Shown here: positions 53,209 to 62,677 of the stretch, piece after piece
Layout of the letters: every line of letters begins with the position of its first letter
How positions within the stretch are numbered: position 1 is the first letter of the stretch
NCBI GenBank assembly: GCA_964525045.1
Contig: CAZGFD010000005.1
Location: forward strand, 150,315-214,314
DNA: 64,000 nucleotides
Reading direction: 5' to 3'
From: G020348185 sp964525045
Lineage (GTDB): Bacteria; Nitrospirota; Nitrospiria; Nitrospirales; UBA8639
The notes under the pieces: model-generated
Seen by the model: only the letters and a program-made list of their open reading frames with translations
Database searches by the model: none
Told to the model about the DNA's origin: nothing
Program-made: the position numbers and the translations under genes

Positions 53209-54950
53209 GCTGAACTCTCTTGGCGACCGGCTCGCCGGCTGTAGACAATGGCATACACGCAAGGCACGAAGAGTAGGGTGAAGACGGTGGCGACGAGCAG
53301 GCCGCCGATAACCGCGCGACCCAACGGCGCATTCTGGGTATAGCCCGTTGCCATGGGCACCATGCCCAGGATCATGGCCGAGGCCGTCATGAGCACCGGA
53401 CGAAATCGTGTGGTCCCGGCTTCGATCGCCGCTCGTATCGCGTCACCGTGCTCCTGGAGACGCTCGCGGGCGTAGGAGACGACTAGGATGGAATTGGCGG
53501 TGGCCGTGCCCATGGTCATAATGGCTCCGGTCAGCGCGGGCTCGGATACCCGTGTATGGGTCAGGAACAACATCCAGGCGATGCCCGCCAGCGCACCGGG
53601 TAAGGCCGAAATGATGATGAAGGGATCGGTCCAGGATTGGAAATTGACCACGATTAGCAGATAGATCAGCACAACCGCCGCGAGCAGTCCGAAGATTAGC
53701 TCCGTATAGGCATCGTACATCAAAGCGGCCTGTCCACGGATTTCGACCTCGGCGCTGCGGGGCTTTTGATCCTCCATGCTCGCCGTAATTTCCTGGACAT
53801 CCGCAAGCACCCCCCCAAGGTCGCGCCCTTCCACAGAGACATAAATGTCGAACAACGGCATAATATTCGCGTGAGTCGTGACGCCAGGCGTGCCTATCGG
53901 TTTAATGTTGGCCAAATTGCCGAGGAGCTGTATGCCCTTGTTCGCAGAGAGGTCATCCCTAGGACCAGAGTAGGTAATGTTCGGATCTTGGCCCGAACCT
54001 TCGACGGGGATGGTCTCCAGGTCATTGACGCTGTTGATGCCCTTCTGCGGGTTATAGACATTGATCCTGAAAGACATGCCGGTCGAGGGGTCCAGCCAAT
54101 AGATCTGATCCACCTGTTGGCTTCCGGCGGCGGTCATGAGAAGATTGTCAGCCAGGTCTTTCTCCGTCCTGTTGACATCCAGGCCGAACGTGCGTTCACC
54201 TTCGACAAAAAGCGTCGGCGTGCGCATCGTCTGTTGAATCACCACGTCTACGGCGCCAGGGATCTCGCGGTACTTGGCCATCAATTTTCGTGCGAACTCG
54301 TAGTTGGGATAGAGATCCGGGCCGTTGACCTGCACATCGATCGGCGCCGGGGCACCGAAGTTGAGAATTTTTGCGGTCAGATCGGACGGCTGGAATGTGA
54401 ATTCGGTTCCCGGAAACCGCTCTTTCAAGCCTTTGCGGAGTATGCGCCGATATTCCCAGACGGGCGACTTTTCGTTGGTCAACAGGATGTGCATATCGCA
54501 ATCTTGGGAGCCGATCGTCGGTGTCGGGATGAACGCGAGGTTATGCGGTCCCCACGGCAGGCCGCAATTGCTCACAATGGTTTCGATCTTGCCGGGTAGC
54601 AGATTCTCGATCGCGTTGGAGACCAGCGTCGTCAGGCGTGCAGTCACTTCAATACGTGTTCCAAGCGGCGCCCGCATGTGCATCTGTAAAACGTTTGACC
54701 GGATCTCGGGAAAATAGTCGCGGCCGAGGAAAACAAAGTGGCTCATGGAGCCGATCGCAAAGACCAGACATATGACGACGAAGCGTTTCCGGTTGGCGAT
54801 TACCCCTTCAAGCCGCCCGCCATACCAATCGCGGAAACGGTTAAAGCGTCGCTCGAACCCCTTCTGAAAGCGGACGAATGGGTTCCGGGATGGTTCCTCG
54901 CCGCGTGGCTCTTCGGGTTTAGCCGGCGGCGGCGTTTGGTGGTCGCTCAT
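53205..54950 (-). CDS. RND efflux permease, C-terminal half (split)
   Basis: A 581-aa protein that equals the second half of a normal RND permease: TM7 near residues 55-75, a porter domain, then five TM helices (~420-575) with TMGTATANSILVVSYARERL and ending near VPCVYAIVYSRR. The first ~25 residues are Pro/Glu-rich linker before RFQKGFERRFNRFRDW, a segment found in the middle of full-length pumps. Its ATG overlaps the stop of the N-terminal half. Substrate unknown. GC-rich. Confidence 0.85.
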   Translation of the reverse strand: MSDHQTPPPAKPEEPRGEEPSRNPFVRFQKGFERRFNRFRDWYGGRLEGVIANRKRFVVICLVFAIGSMSHFVFLGRDYFPEIRSNVLQMHMRAPLGTRIEVTARLTTLVSNAIENLLPGKIETIVSNCGLPWGPHNLAFIPTPTIGSQDCDMHILLTNEKSPVWEYRRILRKGLKERFPGTEFTFQPSDLTAKILNFGAPAPIDVQVNGPDLYPNYEFARKLMAKYREIPGAVDVVIQQTMRTPTLFVEGERTFGLDVNRTEKDLADNLLMTAAGSQQVDQIYWLDPSTGMSFRINVYNPQKGINSVNDLETIPVEGSGQDPNITYSGPRDDLSANKGIQLLGNLANIKPIGTPGVTTHANIMPLFDIYVSVEGRDLGGVLADVQEITASMEDQKPRSAEVEIRGQAALMYDAYTELIFGLLAAVVLIYLLIVVNFQSWTDPFIIISALPGALAGIAWMLFLTHTRVSEPALTGAIMTMGTATANSILVVSYARERLQEHGDAIRAAIEAGTTRFRPVLMTASAMILGMVPMATGYTQNAPLGRAVIGGLLVATVFTLLFVPCVYAIVYSRRAGRQESSA

Positions 54951-56479
54951 GATGTCGGCTCGTTAGCGGTTTTTGGTGTCTGTTCAGGATTCTGGCTCTT
55001 CATCTTGAGTATATATTTTGCCATGGTCGGCACCAGCGTGCGCGAGAGGATGAAGGAGGCGACCATCGCAATCATGACCGCTTCCGCCATGGGCTTGAAC
55101 AGGTAACCGGAGGCGCCGCTGAGATGGAAGAGCGGGAACCAGACGATCGCGATGCAGAGCGTGGCAACCAGGGTCGGGACGACGATCTGATTGGCGGCGT
55201 CGATGATGGCTTGCTCCAGCGGCTTGCCCATTTCCATATGGCGGTCTATATTCTCGATCATCACGGTCGCATCGTCGACCAGAATGCCGACGGCCAGCGC
55301 CAAGCCGCCCAACGTCATGATGTTGATCGTCTCGCCGAGGAGGTTGAGGCCGATGAGCGCCGTGAGAATGGCCAGTGGGATGGACGTCCACACAATTAGC
55401 GTGGCCCTCCATGAACCGAGTAGCAAAAGCACGATAACGCCGACCAGTGCGCCGGCGGAGAGCATTTCATGAACGACGTCCTGGACGGACTCCTTCACAA
55501 AGGTCGAGGCGTCGTCGAGGAGTTTGATCTTCACACCCTCCGGGACAACTTTCTCAGCCCGTGGGATCATTTCCTTGATTCCATTGACCACCGCCACAGT
55601 CGAGGCCTCGGTGCTCTTCATCGCGACGATGATGACGATCTGTTTGCCTTTTAGCAGGACGGCGTTCTTTTGCACCCGGCCCATGAGGCCGACTTCCCCA
55701 ACATCGCGCAGATAGACAAAGGCGTTGCCTTCCCGCTTGATCGGAATATTTTCAAATTCTTCAATCTTCAGCGGTGACGCATTGGACAGAACGATCCACT
55801 GGGTGGACTTGATCTTGACGGCCCCGGCCGGCATCACCAGGTATTGCTTCATGAGGACTCTGTGAACGTCCGCCGGGGTCAGCTTGCGGGCTAGCAATTT
55901 CTGCTGATCGAGGTTGACCTGCACCTGCATCGGTGCCCCCCCGTACGGGAGCGGAATGACGATCCCCGGGACGGTCACGAAGAGAGGACGGATTCGCATG
56001 TAGGCAAGGTTATAGAGCTCGGCGGGCGTCATATCCTCGGCACTGACTTGGATCATGGCCACGGGGATGGAGGAGGGGGCGAGACGCATGATCAGGGGCG
56101 GAGAAATATCGGGCGGAAGGATCTTGAGGACGGTCTGCGCAATAGCCACGATATCTGCTTCGGCCCTACCGACATCTATCCCGTCTTGGAGAAAAATATT
56201 GGTGATGCTGATGCCGTAATAGGAGTGACTATGGATGTACTTGATCCCTTCGACGGTGGAGGTTAGAAAGCGTTCGAAGAGATACGTGATACGCCCTTCC
56301 ACCCTCTGCGGCAGCAAACCGGTGTATACATAGACGACGGCGGTAATTGGAATGGTGATATTCGGAAAGACGTCGGTTGGCATCCCCTGAACGCTGAGAG
56401 TCCCCATTATGACGATGAGAATCGCCATCACGACGAAAGTATAGGGTCTCTTGAGGGCAATGACGACGAGTTGATTCAT
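54947..56479 (-). CDS. RND efflux permease, N-terminal half (split)
   Basis: A 510-aa protein equalling the first half of an RND permease: TM1 at ~12-32, porter domain, then TM2-TM6 (~335-495) with LALAVGILVDDATVMIEN, the TM4 motif with two Asp used in proton relay. After TM6 a short polar tail (KMKSQNPEQTPKTANEPTS) ends the protein. Full-length relatives are single chains of ~1050 aa, so the break falls in the cytoplasmic linker between the two repeats. It is the first gene of the four-gene operon. Confidence 0.85.
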   Translation of the reverse strand: MNQLVVIALKRPYTFVVMAILIVIMGTLSVQGMPTDVFPNITIPITAVVYVYTGLLPQRVEGRITYLFERFLTSTVEGIKYIHSHSYYGISITNIFLQDGIDVGRAEADIVAIAQTVLKILPPDISPPLIMRLAPSSIPVAMIQVSAEDMTPAELYNLAYMRIRPLFVTVPGIVIPLPYGGAPMQVQVNLDQQKLLARKLTPADVHRVLMKQYLVMPAGAVKIKSTQWIVLSNASPLKIEEFENIPIKREGNAFVYLRDVGEVGLMGRVQKNAVLLKGKQIVIIVAMKSTEASTVAVVNGIKEMIPRAEKVVPEGVKIKLLDDASTFVKESVQDVVHEMLSAGALVGVIVLLLLGSWRATLIVWTSIPLAILTALIGLNLLGETINIMTLGGLALAVGILVDDATVMIENIDRHMEMGKPLEQAIIDAANQIVVPTLVATLCIAIVWFPLFHLSGASGYLFKPMAEAVMIAMVASFILSRTLVPTMAKYILKMKSQNPEQTPKTANEPTS

Positions 56480-56603
56480 AACCTCAGGCCGTCCAAAGCA
56501 GTAGGATTCTCTGTCATCTGGACATCACATTCCTAATAGACAACTTTTCCCACCGACTCCCACCTTACATAGTCTGAAAAAAGTTGGATTGCAGTCCAAT
56601 GTG

Positions 56604-56813
56604 ATGGCTTCCTTCATAGACGCCACCGTTTATTATAATCTTGTACTTGATCCCGAACAACCTTTATGCCAAAGTCTCCAAGAGTATCGCGTTCGAACGG
56701 CTGGATTGATCAAACAAAGTCATTTGGAATTGCTCATCGAACGTATTAGAGAAGTCCAGAACTACCCATTCCCGAAAATTAAGCACGTTGGAATATTATT
56801 GTTCAACGGGTGA
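56604..56813 (+). CDS. Possible short leader ORF before sthA
   Basis: A 69-codon frame from ATG 56604 to a stop shortly before the sthA start. No ribosome site or family is recognised; a TATAAT-like string occurs inside it. It may simply be untranslated leader. Confidence 0.2.
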   Translation: MASFIDATVYYNLVLDPEQPLCQSLQEYRVRTAGLIKQSHLELLIERIREVQNYPFPKIKHVGILLFNG

Positions 56814-56827
56814 AAAAGGTCAAAGAT

Positions 56828-58228
56828 ATGGACGAACCTTACCATTTTGATTTGCTATGCATAGGCAGTGGCCCTGCCGGCATACGAGCTGCGATTCAAG
56901 CGACCAAGCTTCGAAAACGAGCTGGGGTAATCGAACGCAGACGGCTCGTGGGAGGGAATTGTGTCGATACGGGGACTATCCCGAGCAAAACGTTTCGCGA
57001 AGCGGTCCTGTCGTTCACCCATGCCTCCACGCATTTCGAACGGCACCAGGACAACCATCTGAAGCATCGACCCACCGCAGAACAGCTTCTTCGGAAAGTT
57101 GCCGCTGTGATTGATCGGGAGACCGAAGTCCTGGAAGATCAGCTCTGGCGAAACGATATCGAATTAATCCAGGGGGAAGCCTCTTTCAAAGATCCCCATA
57201 CGCTTCTGGTGTCCTCCGAAGGAGGCTCCCGCACCGTGACGGCTGAGCACATTCTGGTCGCGGTCGGCACCACTCCTGCACCTCCACCGGGTGTCTCCGT
57301 CGACGGGGAAGTCATCATCACCAGTGATGATATTGTCCAGCTCAATCGATTACCGCGGCGAATGGCAGTAGTCGGGGGAGGCGTCATTGGAATTGAGTAT
57401 GCGTCAATGTTTGCCGCATTAAAATTAGACGTCACCGTCATCGACAAGCGGGAACATTTGCTGACATTTCTTGATGAAGAAATCGTTGAGGAGTTAGTTC
57501 ATCAAATGCGCAATCGGGACGTGACCTTTCGGCTGGGTGAGGCGGTTGAACATTTAGAAATTCATGAAGGTCCCCCTCGGCAAGCCGTGATTCATCTCGA
57601 ATCCGGCAAGCGCATTGTCTCAGATCTGGTGCTTTTTTCGGCAGGACGAACCGGTGCCACCAACCAGCTTAACCTCCAAGCTGCGGGACTTGCAGCGAAT
57701 GAGAGAGGACTTCTGAAAGTCGACAGTCAGTTTCGGACTGAGGTCCCTCATATTTTTGCCGCAGGGGATGTGATCGGCTATCCCAGTCTTGCCGCGACGT
57801 CTGCGGAGCAAGGCAGATTCGCTGCAGACTTCGCTTTTGGAGCCAAGGGCAACCCTATGACTGAACATTTTCCCTTTGGCATCTATGCGATACCCGAACT
57901 TTCCATGGTTGGAGCCACTGAACATGAGCTCACCACAAAAAAAATCCCTTATGAAACCGGCGTAGCCCGCTATAAAGAAATTGCCCGGGGGCAAATATTG
58001 GGGGACGATAGTGGTCTGGTGAAGCTCATTTTTCACAGGGATGAGAGAACGCTCTTGGGGGTGCACGCCATCGGAACGGGGGCGACAGAGCTCATTCACA
58101 TCGGCCAGGCTATTCTGAGGCTTGGACAGGGACTCGACTATTTCCTGGATACCGTATTCAACTATCCCACGTTAGCCGAATGTTACAAGGTTGCTGCGCT
58201 GAACGCATCCAACAAGATTTCACAATAA
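56828..58228 (+). CDS. sthA: Soluble pyridine nucleotide transhydrogenase (SthA-type)
   Basis: A 466-aa flavoprotein disulfide-reductase-family enzyme. FAD fold CIGSGPAGIRAA, then GGNCVDTGTIPSKT: the first redox Cys is kept but the second is Thr, as in SthA (the dihydrolipoamide dehydrogenase form has two Cys), so it transfers hydride between NADH and NADP rather than reducing a disulfide. NAD site GGGVIGIEYASMFAAL; end FNYPTLAECYKVAALNA. ATG 56828 with AAAGG eight bases upstream is preferred over GTG 56810. Confidence 0.9.
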   Translation: MDEPYHFDLLCIGSGPAGIRAAIQATKLRKRAGVIERRRLVGGNCVDTGTIPSKTFREAVLSFTHASTHFERHQDNHLKHRPTAEQLLRKVAAVIDRETEVLEDQLWRNDIELIQGEASFKDPHTLLVSSEGGSRTVTAEHILVAVGTTPAPPPGVSVDGEVIITSDDIVQLNRLPRRMAVVGGGVIGIEYASMFAALKLDVTVIDKREHLLTFLDEEIVEELVHQMRNRDVTFRLGEAVEHLEIHEGPPRQAVIHLESGKRIVSDLVLFSAGRTGATNQLNLQAAGLAANERGLLKVDSQFRTEVPHIFAAGDVIGYPSLAATSAEQGRFAADFAFGAKGNPMTEHFPFGIYAIPELSMVGATEHELTTKKIPYETGVARYKEIARGQILGDDSGLVKLIFHRDERTLLGVHAIGTGATELIHIGQAILRLGQGLDYFLDTVFNYPTLAECYKVAALNASNKISQ

Positions 58229-58241
58229 ATAAAAGAATGAA

Positions 58242-59036
58242 TTAAAGCTCATTCACCAGATGATCGACAGTAAGCAAATGCTGAACAAGCGATCGGGGTG
58301 CTGAAAAAAATGGTGAGTGGCTTGTCCTAAGGGAAAAGACTTCCCTGCACGGTTGCGCCCTGTACATATTCCGCTGACACCAAGGGGTAATCGCCCTGTC
58401 TTGGAGACATTCAATATAGTATCGAGCCACTCGACCAAAATTGTTTTCCGATATGACCATAGGAGTCGAGGCAATTTGTAATGGCTCGGGGACAAGGAGC
58501 GGGAGAACCCGGGCGACATCCTCATCGGCACAATCACCATACAACACTTCTTTTACAGAATCCGATCGTAATTTTTTACTGATGCCATCACCAGAGAAGA
58601 CCATATTTTTCCGTGCCAAAGAATCCGGATCTTCAATATCAAGACACCGCTCGCCATTTCTCAACAAAAATGCCGCCAGATAGACCAATGCTTTAATTTT
58701 GTTGCTCCTCCGTTCGGCGGTTTGAGTGATGGTGATCCCTCCAAGGCTGTGCCCGACCAAAATCACGGGTTGATCCTGAGCATCAAGGATCCGGCAAACG
58801 CAGGTGACATAACTTTCTAACGAAATAGTACTAAGCGGAGTATGGTCATTCCCGCTTCCCGGAAGATCGGGAGCCAGCACCACGTGTCCTGCATTTTTGA
58901 GTAATGGCGAGACCTTATCCCAGCACCAACCGCCGTGTCCCGATCCGTGAATTAATACGAAAAGGCTCATAACGGTAATCTTTCGGTTTGGAGAAAGAGG
59001 GTCAGGAATATTTTCCATGATAGGCTGATTTCCCAT
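58242..59036 (-). CDS. Alpha/beta hydrolase
   Basis: A 264-aa protein with oxyanion region VLIHGSGHGGWCW, nucleophile elbow VGHSLGG, and a late TSHSPFFSAP segment containing the likely catalytic His. The pattern HGxxHGxWCW with SHSPFxS resembles the hydroxynitrile lyase/methylesterase-like group. The initiation codon is unsure: 59036, 59018 or 58970 (the latter starting at SLFVLIHG). It converges with sthA. Confidence 0.87.
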   Translation of the reverse strand: MGNQPIMENIPDPLSPNRKITVMSLFVLIHGSGHGGWCWDKVSPLLKNAGHVVLAPDLPGSGNDHTPLSTISLESYVTCVCRILDAQDQPVILVGHSLGGITITQTAERRSNKIKALVYLAAFLLRNGERCLDIEDPDSLARKNMVFSGDGISKKLRSDSVKEVLYGDCADEDVARVLPLLVPEPLQIASTPMVISENNFGRVARYYIECLQDRAITPWCQRNMYRAQPCREVFSLRTSHSPFFSAPRSLVQHLLTVDHLVNEL

Positions 59037-59101
59037 TTCTTATAACACGTGACCATTTTTTGACTACCTTTAGGCAGGGTCCGGATGGGGCCGACCGATT
59101 C

Positions 59102-60544
59102 CTACTCCTCATCCATGTGAAAAGGGGGCTCCCAGTCAAAGAACTGAAACTGGGTATTGACCGGTGAGAGGACGACGACACCTCGAAGCCCATCAGTAAA
59201 GTAAAGATCTCCCGTGAGGTTCTCTCTCGGCGTTGTGCGCGAGACCTCACCCACCCCCTTCACAAATCCCACACGCGAGACGCTTTTCGAAATAATAAGA
59301 TCTCCAAGCAGCGAATCCCGAGTGTCGTCGACATCCCGATCAATCTGGTGGGTCATCAGATTCCAAGTCCGAAGGGTAAATCGTACGCCAATGTCCCGAC
59401 TGATTTGTCCGATCCAAACCGGTGTGTCTTGAAACCGAAATGGAGCTAACCAAAGGCGAATGTGATTCCTCCCATGAATCGTGTCTCTGGCCCTTTGGAA
59501 CGCAATATCCTGAGGGCGTCCAAATACATAGAGCGGACTCACGGGAGAGTACCGGTACCGGGCCCCGAAGACAAAAGACGTCATGGTCTTCCAAATGGAG
59601 CCCGTATGGATTGATTCCGTCTCATCCCACTTCCGGCGGGTAAAGGTTGTGAGAACTTCCGTGAAATCCCCAATGACGACAAGATTCAGGGGATCACCGT
59701 TTTCGCTTCCGTCCTCATTTGTCGTGCAACATGGTAACTGCTCCAACATGTGCCGAAGGCCAGCCGTATCATACGAGCGAATCTCCTCCTCCGGATAGAG
59801 GGCATCGAACTCCACCTTTTTATGATCTGCTTTAAGCCCCGGGACAGGCACAAAAAAAGTAAACTTCTTGTTCTTTTCTCCGTGCAGTTCCACAAAGACT
59901 TCCTTCGTCCCTTCGTCCAAATTGGTGAACACAAACCCCGCGTTATCCTGCCCGGGCGGAATGAGAATGTTCCCCATCGCCTGGTCTTCAAAGAGGGCGT
60001 CCATCCGCTCATTAACTGAGGTCGTGTGCAGATAGTCGAACGGAGCAATCAGCAGAAGTGGTAGGAAAAAAAAAGAAAAGATGCCGTAGGCGGCCAAACG
60101 CGTCCAAGTCAAGTAATGGCTTTTTTGCGCGGCTTCCAAGGGAGAATAATAATCGGAATCCAGGCTGAGTTGGAGAAAGAAATACGGAACGTTATCATGG
60201 TTTTTGACCTCCACCCACACCGGTTGAATATCTTTTTTCGCGAGGGGCACACCAAAAATTTTCTCGCTTTCCTTCGCCGTCGGGACTGCAACGGTAACCT
60301 GGACCTCCCCATCATTCTGCATTTCAGCCCGCTCGAGAAAAGGCACGGCCTCTATGGGCTGCGGGTTAAAGGTGACACATCCCGAGACTGAAAAAAAGAG
60401 GACCAGAAAGACGCTTAAAATTCGCAGGCTAAAGAGTCCCCTGATCCTACATCTGCCGCGAGAACGCCAAAATGAATTCTCCGCTACAGCATAACTTCCA
60501 GGATCAATCATACTGACCCCCATCCTCACATGTGAGAGTGACAT
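59102..60544 (-). CDS. Lipoprotein with LssY C-terminal domain
   Basis: A 480-aa predicted lipoprotein (lipobox SVSGC after a strong hydrophobic stretch at ~38-55). One more TM is near 135-155 (YGIFSFFFLPLLLIAPF). The C-terminal half matches the LssY_C pattern as I recall it: LNLVVIGDFTEV, then RNHIRLWLAPF, PVWIGQISRD, THQIDRDVDDTRD and GDLIIS. Such domains are found at the end of LssY/DedA-type proteins and alone. Function unknown. ATG 60511 is an alternative start that shortens the long leader. Confidence 0.75.
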   Translation of the reverse strand: MSLSHVRMGVSMIDPGSYAVAENSFWRSRGRCRIRGLFSLRILSVFLVLFFSVSGCVTFNPQPIEAVPFLERAEMQNDGEVQVTVAVPTAKESEKIFGVPLAKKDIQPVWVEVKNHDNVPYFFLQLSLDSDYYSPLEAAQKSHYLTWTRLAAYGIFSFFFLPLLLIAPFDYLHTTSVNERMDALFEDQAMGNILIPPGQDNAGFVFTNLDEGTKEVFVELHGEKNKKFTFFVPVPGLKADHKKVEFDALYPEEEIRSYDTAGLRHMLEQLPCCTTNEDGSENGDPLNLVVIGDFTEVLTTFTRRKWDETESIHTGSIWKTMTSFVFGARYRYSPVSPLYVFGRPQDIAFQRARDTIHGRNHIRLWLAPFRFQDTPVWIGQISRDIGVRFTLRTWNLMTHQIDRDVDDTRDSLLGDLIISKSVSRVGFVKGVGEVSRTTPRENLTGDLYFTDGLRGVVVLSPVNTQFQFFDWEPPFHMDEE

Positions 60545-60767
60545 GTAACTGGATTGAGTGCAAATTATTGGTCAAAAACTGAGCTACGAACTATTTTGAG
60601 AAACTATATCTGGACGTTCGTCTAAATTCCAAGATGAACAGTCAATATTCCATTTTTAAGAACCCAATCGATCCCGTTCCACCTTGACCCCTGGCAAGTC
60701 CACTTTTGAGCAACAATCCCCTCGCTGAAGGCTTTTCCAGGGTAATCTCACATTTCAGTTTTGGAGG

Positions 60768-60796
60768 TTGACTTTTAGCAAATACGTGTATATACT
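60768..60796 (+). promoter_or_regulatory. Sigma-70 promoter of the MarR gene
   Basis: TTGACT (60768-60773), an exact 17-base spacer, and TATACT (60791-60796). The spacer end contains GTGTATATAC, a half-site like that of the downstream palindrome. Transcription would start within a few bases of the ATG at 60804, so the mRNA is nearly leaderless. Confidence 0.65.
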
Positions 60797-60803
60797 CTTA
60801 AAA

Positions 60804-61265
60804 ATGAGCACAATCTCAATGGATATGGCCTCTTATTTAGAACCAGCCCAATCTTGCGTCTGTTTCAACCTTCGTAAATCGGCGAGAGCCATTACTCAGA
60901 AATATGAAGAAGCCTTCAAGCCCTTAGGGCTCCACGCGACTCAATTTTCCCTTCTGGTGGCCACCCGCCTCATGGGTAGCATCACGATCAGTAGCTTGGC
61001 CAAGGCCCTCGTCATGGATCGAACGACATTGACCCGAAACCTAAGACCTCTTGAAAAACAGGGTTGGCTAAGAATCACCTCGGGGAAAGAGGATCGCCGG
61101 GAACGAGAGGTGGCTTTAACAGGTTCCGGCCAGACGATTTTAAAAAAAGCTCTCCCGCTGTGGCAGGCTGTTCAGCAGGAAGTCAAAGAAGAACTGGGCC
61201 AGGTTCGTTTTGCTCGACTCCTTGACGATTTATCCACCGCCGTCAATGTGGTAGAAGCAAGATAA
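60804..61265 (+). CDS. MarR-family regulator with CxC near N terminus
   Basis: A 153-aa winged-helix regulator. The N-terminal helix carries QSCVCFNLRKSARAI, as in MarR proteins that sense oxidants or thiol-reactive compounds through this CxC. The winged helix follows: ITISSLAKALVMDRTTLTRNLRPLEKQGWL, and the wing SGKEDRREREVALT. The promoter at 60768 implies a start at 60804 (not 60768), or at nearby ATG 60819 or 60825. It probably regulates itself and the Fe-S gene 53 bases downstream via a palindrome at 61284. Confidence 0.88.
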   Translation: MSTISMDMASYLEPAQSCVCFNLRKSARAITQKYEEAFKPLGLHATQFSLLVATRLMGSITISSLAKALVMDRTTLTRNLRPLEKQGWLRITSGKEDRREREVALTGSGQTILKKALPLWQAVQQEVKEELGQVRFARLLDDLSTAVNVVEAR

Positions 61266-61283
61266 TATTTTTTGTGTAAAAAG

Positions 61284-61295
61284 GTGTAATTACAC
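61284..61295. promoter_or_regulatory. Palindromic MarR operator candidate
   Basis: GTGTAATTACAC is a perfect 12-bp palindrome between marR and the Fe-S gene. An extra half-site GTGTAA lies ten bases upstream at 61274. A similar string GTGTATATAC overlaps the marR promoter. Confidence 0.55.
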
Positions 61296-61318
61296 TTAAA
61301 AACCCGAAGGAGCAACTT

Positions 61319-62677
61319 ATGCGAAATCTCACAGAACTTCCCCTGATTAATTTAAACCCAATGCCACCGGTTCCCCCTTTTCAGATTCAGGGCTCAACTC
61401 AAAATACTCCCTTGGACCTCGACCCCCAATCCCTTCGACAATGGTGCTTGGAGGCCGGCGCCGATGACATGGGATTTGTCGGTATAGATCGACCGGAACT
61501 CGAACAGGATCGAAAGGACATTCTCATGGCATTTCCCCGTACGAAAATTCTCATCAGTTTTGTCATTCGAATGAATCGTGAAGCCATCCGTAGACCCGCT
61601 CGGTCGGTTGCCAACCTCGAATTTCATCACACCGGCAACCAGGTCAATGATGTCGCCCGCCAACTCGTGAAGCTACTTGAATCAAAAGGTATTCGAGCGG
61701 TTAATCCGGCAATGGGGTTCCCCATGGAAATGGAAAAATTCCCGGGGAAAATCTGGATGGTGTCACATAAAACCATTGCCGTCGCCGCTGGGTTGGGAAA
61801 GATGGGCATTCATCGAAATGTCATACACCCGAAATTTGGCAACTTCATTTTACTGGGAACGATACTTATGGATTCCCAAGTGTCAGCCACTCACTCCCCT
61901 CTCGATTTCAATCCATGTTTGGAATGTAAGCTATGTGTGTCCGCCTGTCCGGTCGGGGCCATCGGACAGGATGACCATTTCAATTTTTCCGCCTGTTACA
62001 CACACAATTATCGTGAGTTTATGGGTGGCTTTACCGATTGGGTTGAGAATATCGCAGAGAGTAAATCGGCTAAGCAGTACCGCCAGAAGATAACTGATGC
62101 CGAATCCTCATCTATGTGGCAAAGCCTTTCCTACGGGGCAAATTACAAGGCGGCCTATTGCATGGCGGTCTGTCCCGCTGGCGAGGATGTCATCAATCCG
62201 TTTAATGCCAACCGCAAAGGGTATGTGGCCGAAATCGTGAAGCCACTTCAAAGGAAAGAAGAAACCGTTTATGTCGTCCCGGGATCGGATGCCGAAGAGC
62301 ATGTGGCGAAACGTTTCCCCACCAAGACCCTGAAAAAGGTCGGAAATAGTTTACGCCCTCAATCCATAACAGGTTTCCTGGATGGATTGCCCCTCGTCTT
62401 TCAACGAAACAAGGCAGAAGGTCTCACCGCCACTTTTCATTTGACGTTTACAGGGAAGGAATCAAAGCAAGCTACGATCATCATTCGAAACAAGACATTG
62501 AAAGTCCTGAATGGACACCAAGGTGAAGCAGATTTTTGCCTTACCGCCGACAGTCAAACATGGCTTGGATTTTTAGCCAAAGAACGAAACCTTTTCTGGG
62601 CCTTGCTCACTAGAAAAATCCAGATCCAGGGATCAATCAGACTCCTGAAAGCGTTCAGCCGCTGTTGTCCGAGTTGA
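61319..62677 (+). CDS. QueG-like 4Fe-4S protein fused to SCP2 domain
   Basis: A 452-aa cytosolic fusion. Residues ~30-215 resemble the corrinoid-binding region of QueG/reductive-dehalogenase relatives (GADDMGFVGIDRPEL, AVAAGLGKMGIHRN). Next a ferredoxin-like part, CLECKLCVSACPVGA, and a further Cys cluster (YCMAVCPAGED). The C-terminal ~100 residues form an SCP2 sterol-transfer fold (ATFHLTFTGKESKQATIII, then DFCLTADSQTWLGFL). GAAGGAG precedes the ATG. Under control of the MarR protein, it may process or reduce a hydrophobic compound; this is inference. Confidence 0.82.
   Translation: MRNLTELPLINLNPMPPVPPFQIQGSTQNTPLDLDPQSLRQWCLEAGADDMGFVGIDRPELEQDRKDILMAFPRTKILISFVIRMNREAIRRPARSVANLEFHHTGNQVNDVARQLVKLLESKGIRAVNPAMGFPMEMEKFPGKIWMVSHKTIAVAAGLGKMGIHRNVIHPKFGNFILLGTILMDSQVSATHSPLDFNPCLECKLCVSACPVGAIGQDDHFNFSACYTHNYREFMGGFTDWVENIAESKSAKQYRQKITDAESSSMWQSLSYGANYKAAYCMAVCPAGEDVINPFNANRKGYVAEIVKPLQRKEETVYVVPGSDAEEHVAKRFPTKTLKKVGNSLRPQSITGFLDGLPLVFQRNKAEGLTATFHLTFTGKESKQATIIIRNKTLKVLNGHQGEADFCLTADSQTWLGFLAKERNLFWALLTRKIQIQGSIRLLKAFSRCCPS

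Noticed and set aside
53766..54599. 277-codon plus-strand frame inside the split RND gene
   Set aside because: Antisense to a clearly conserved permease in a GC-rich region, where long shadow frames are expected; no ribosome site.
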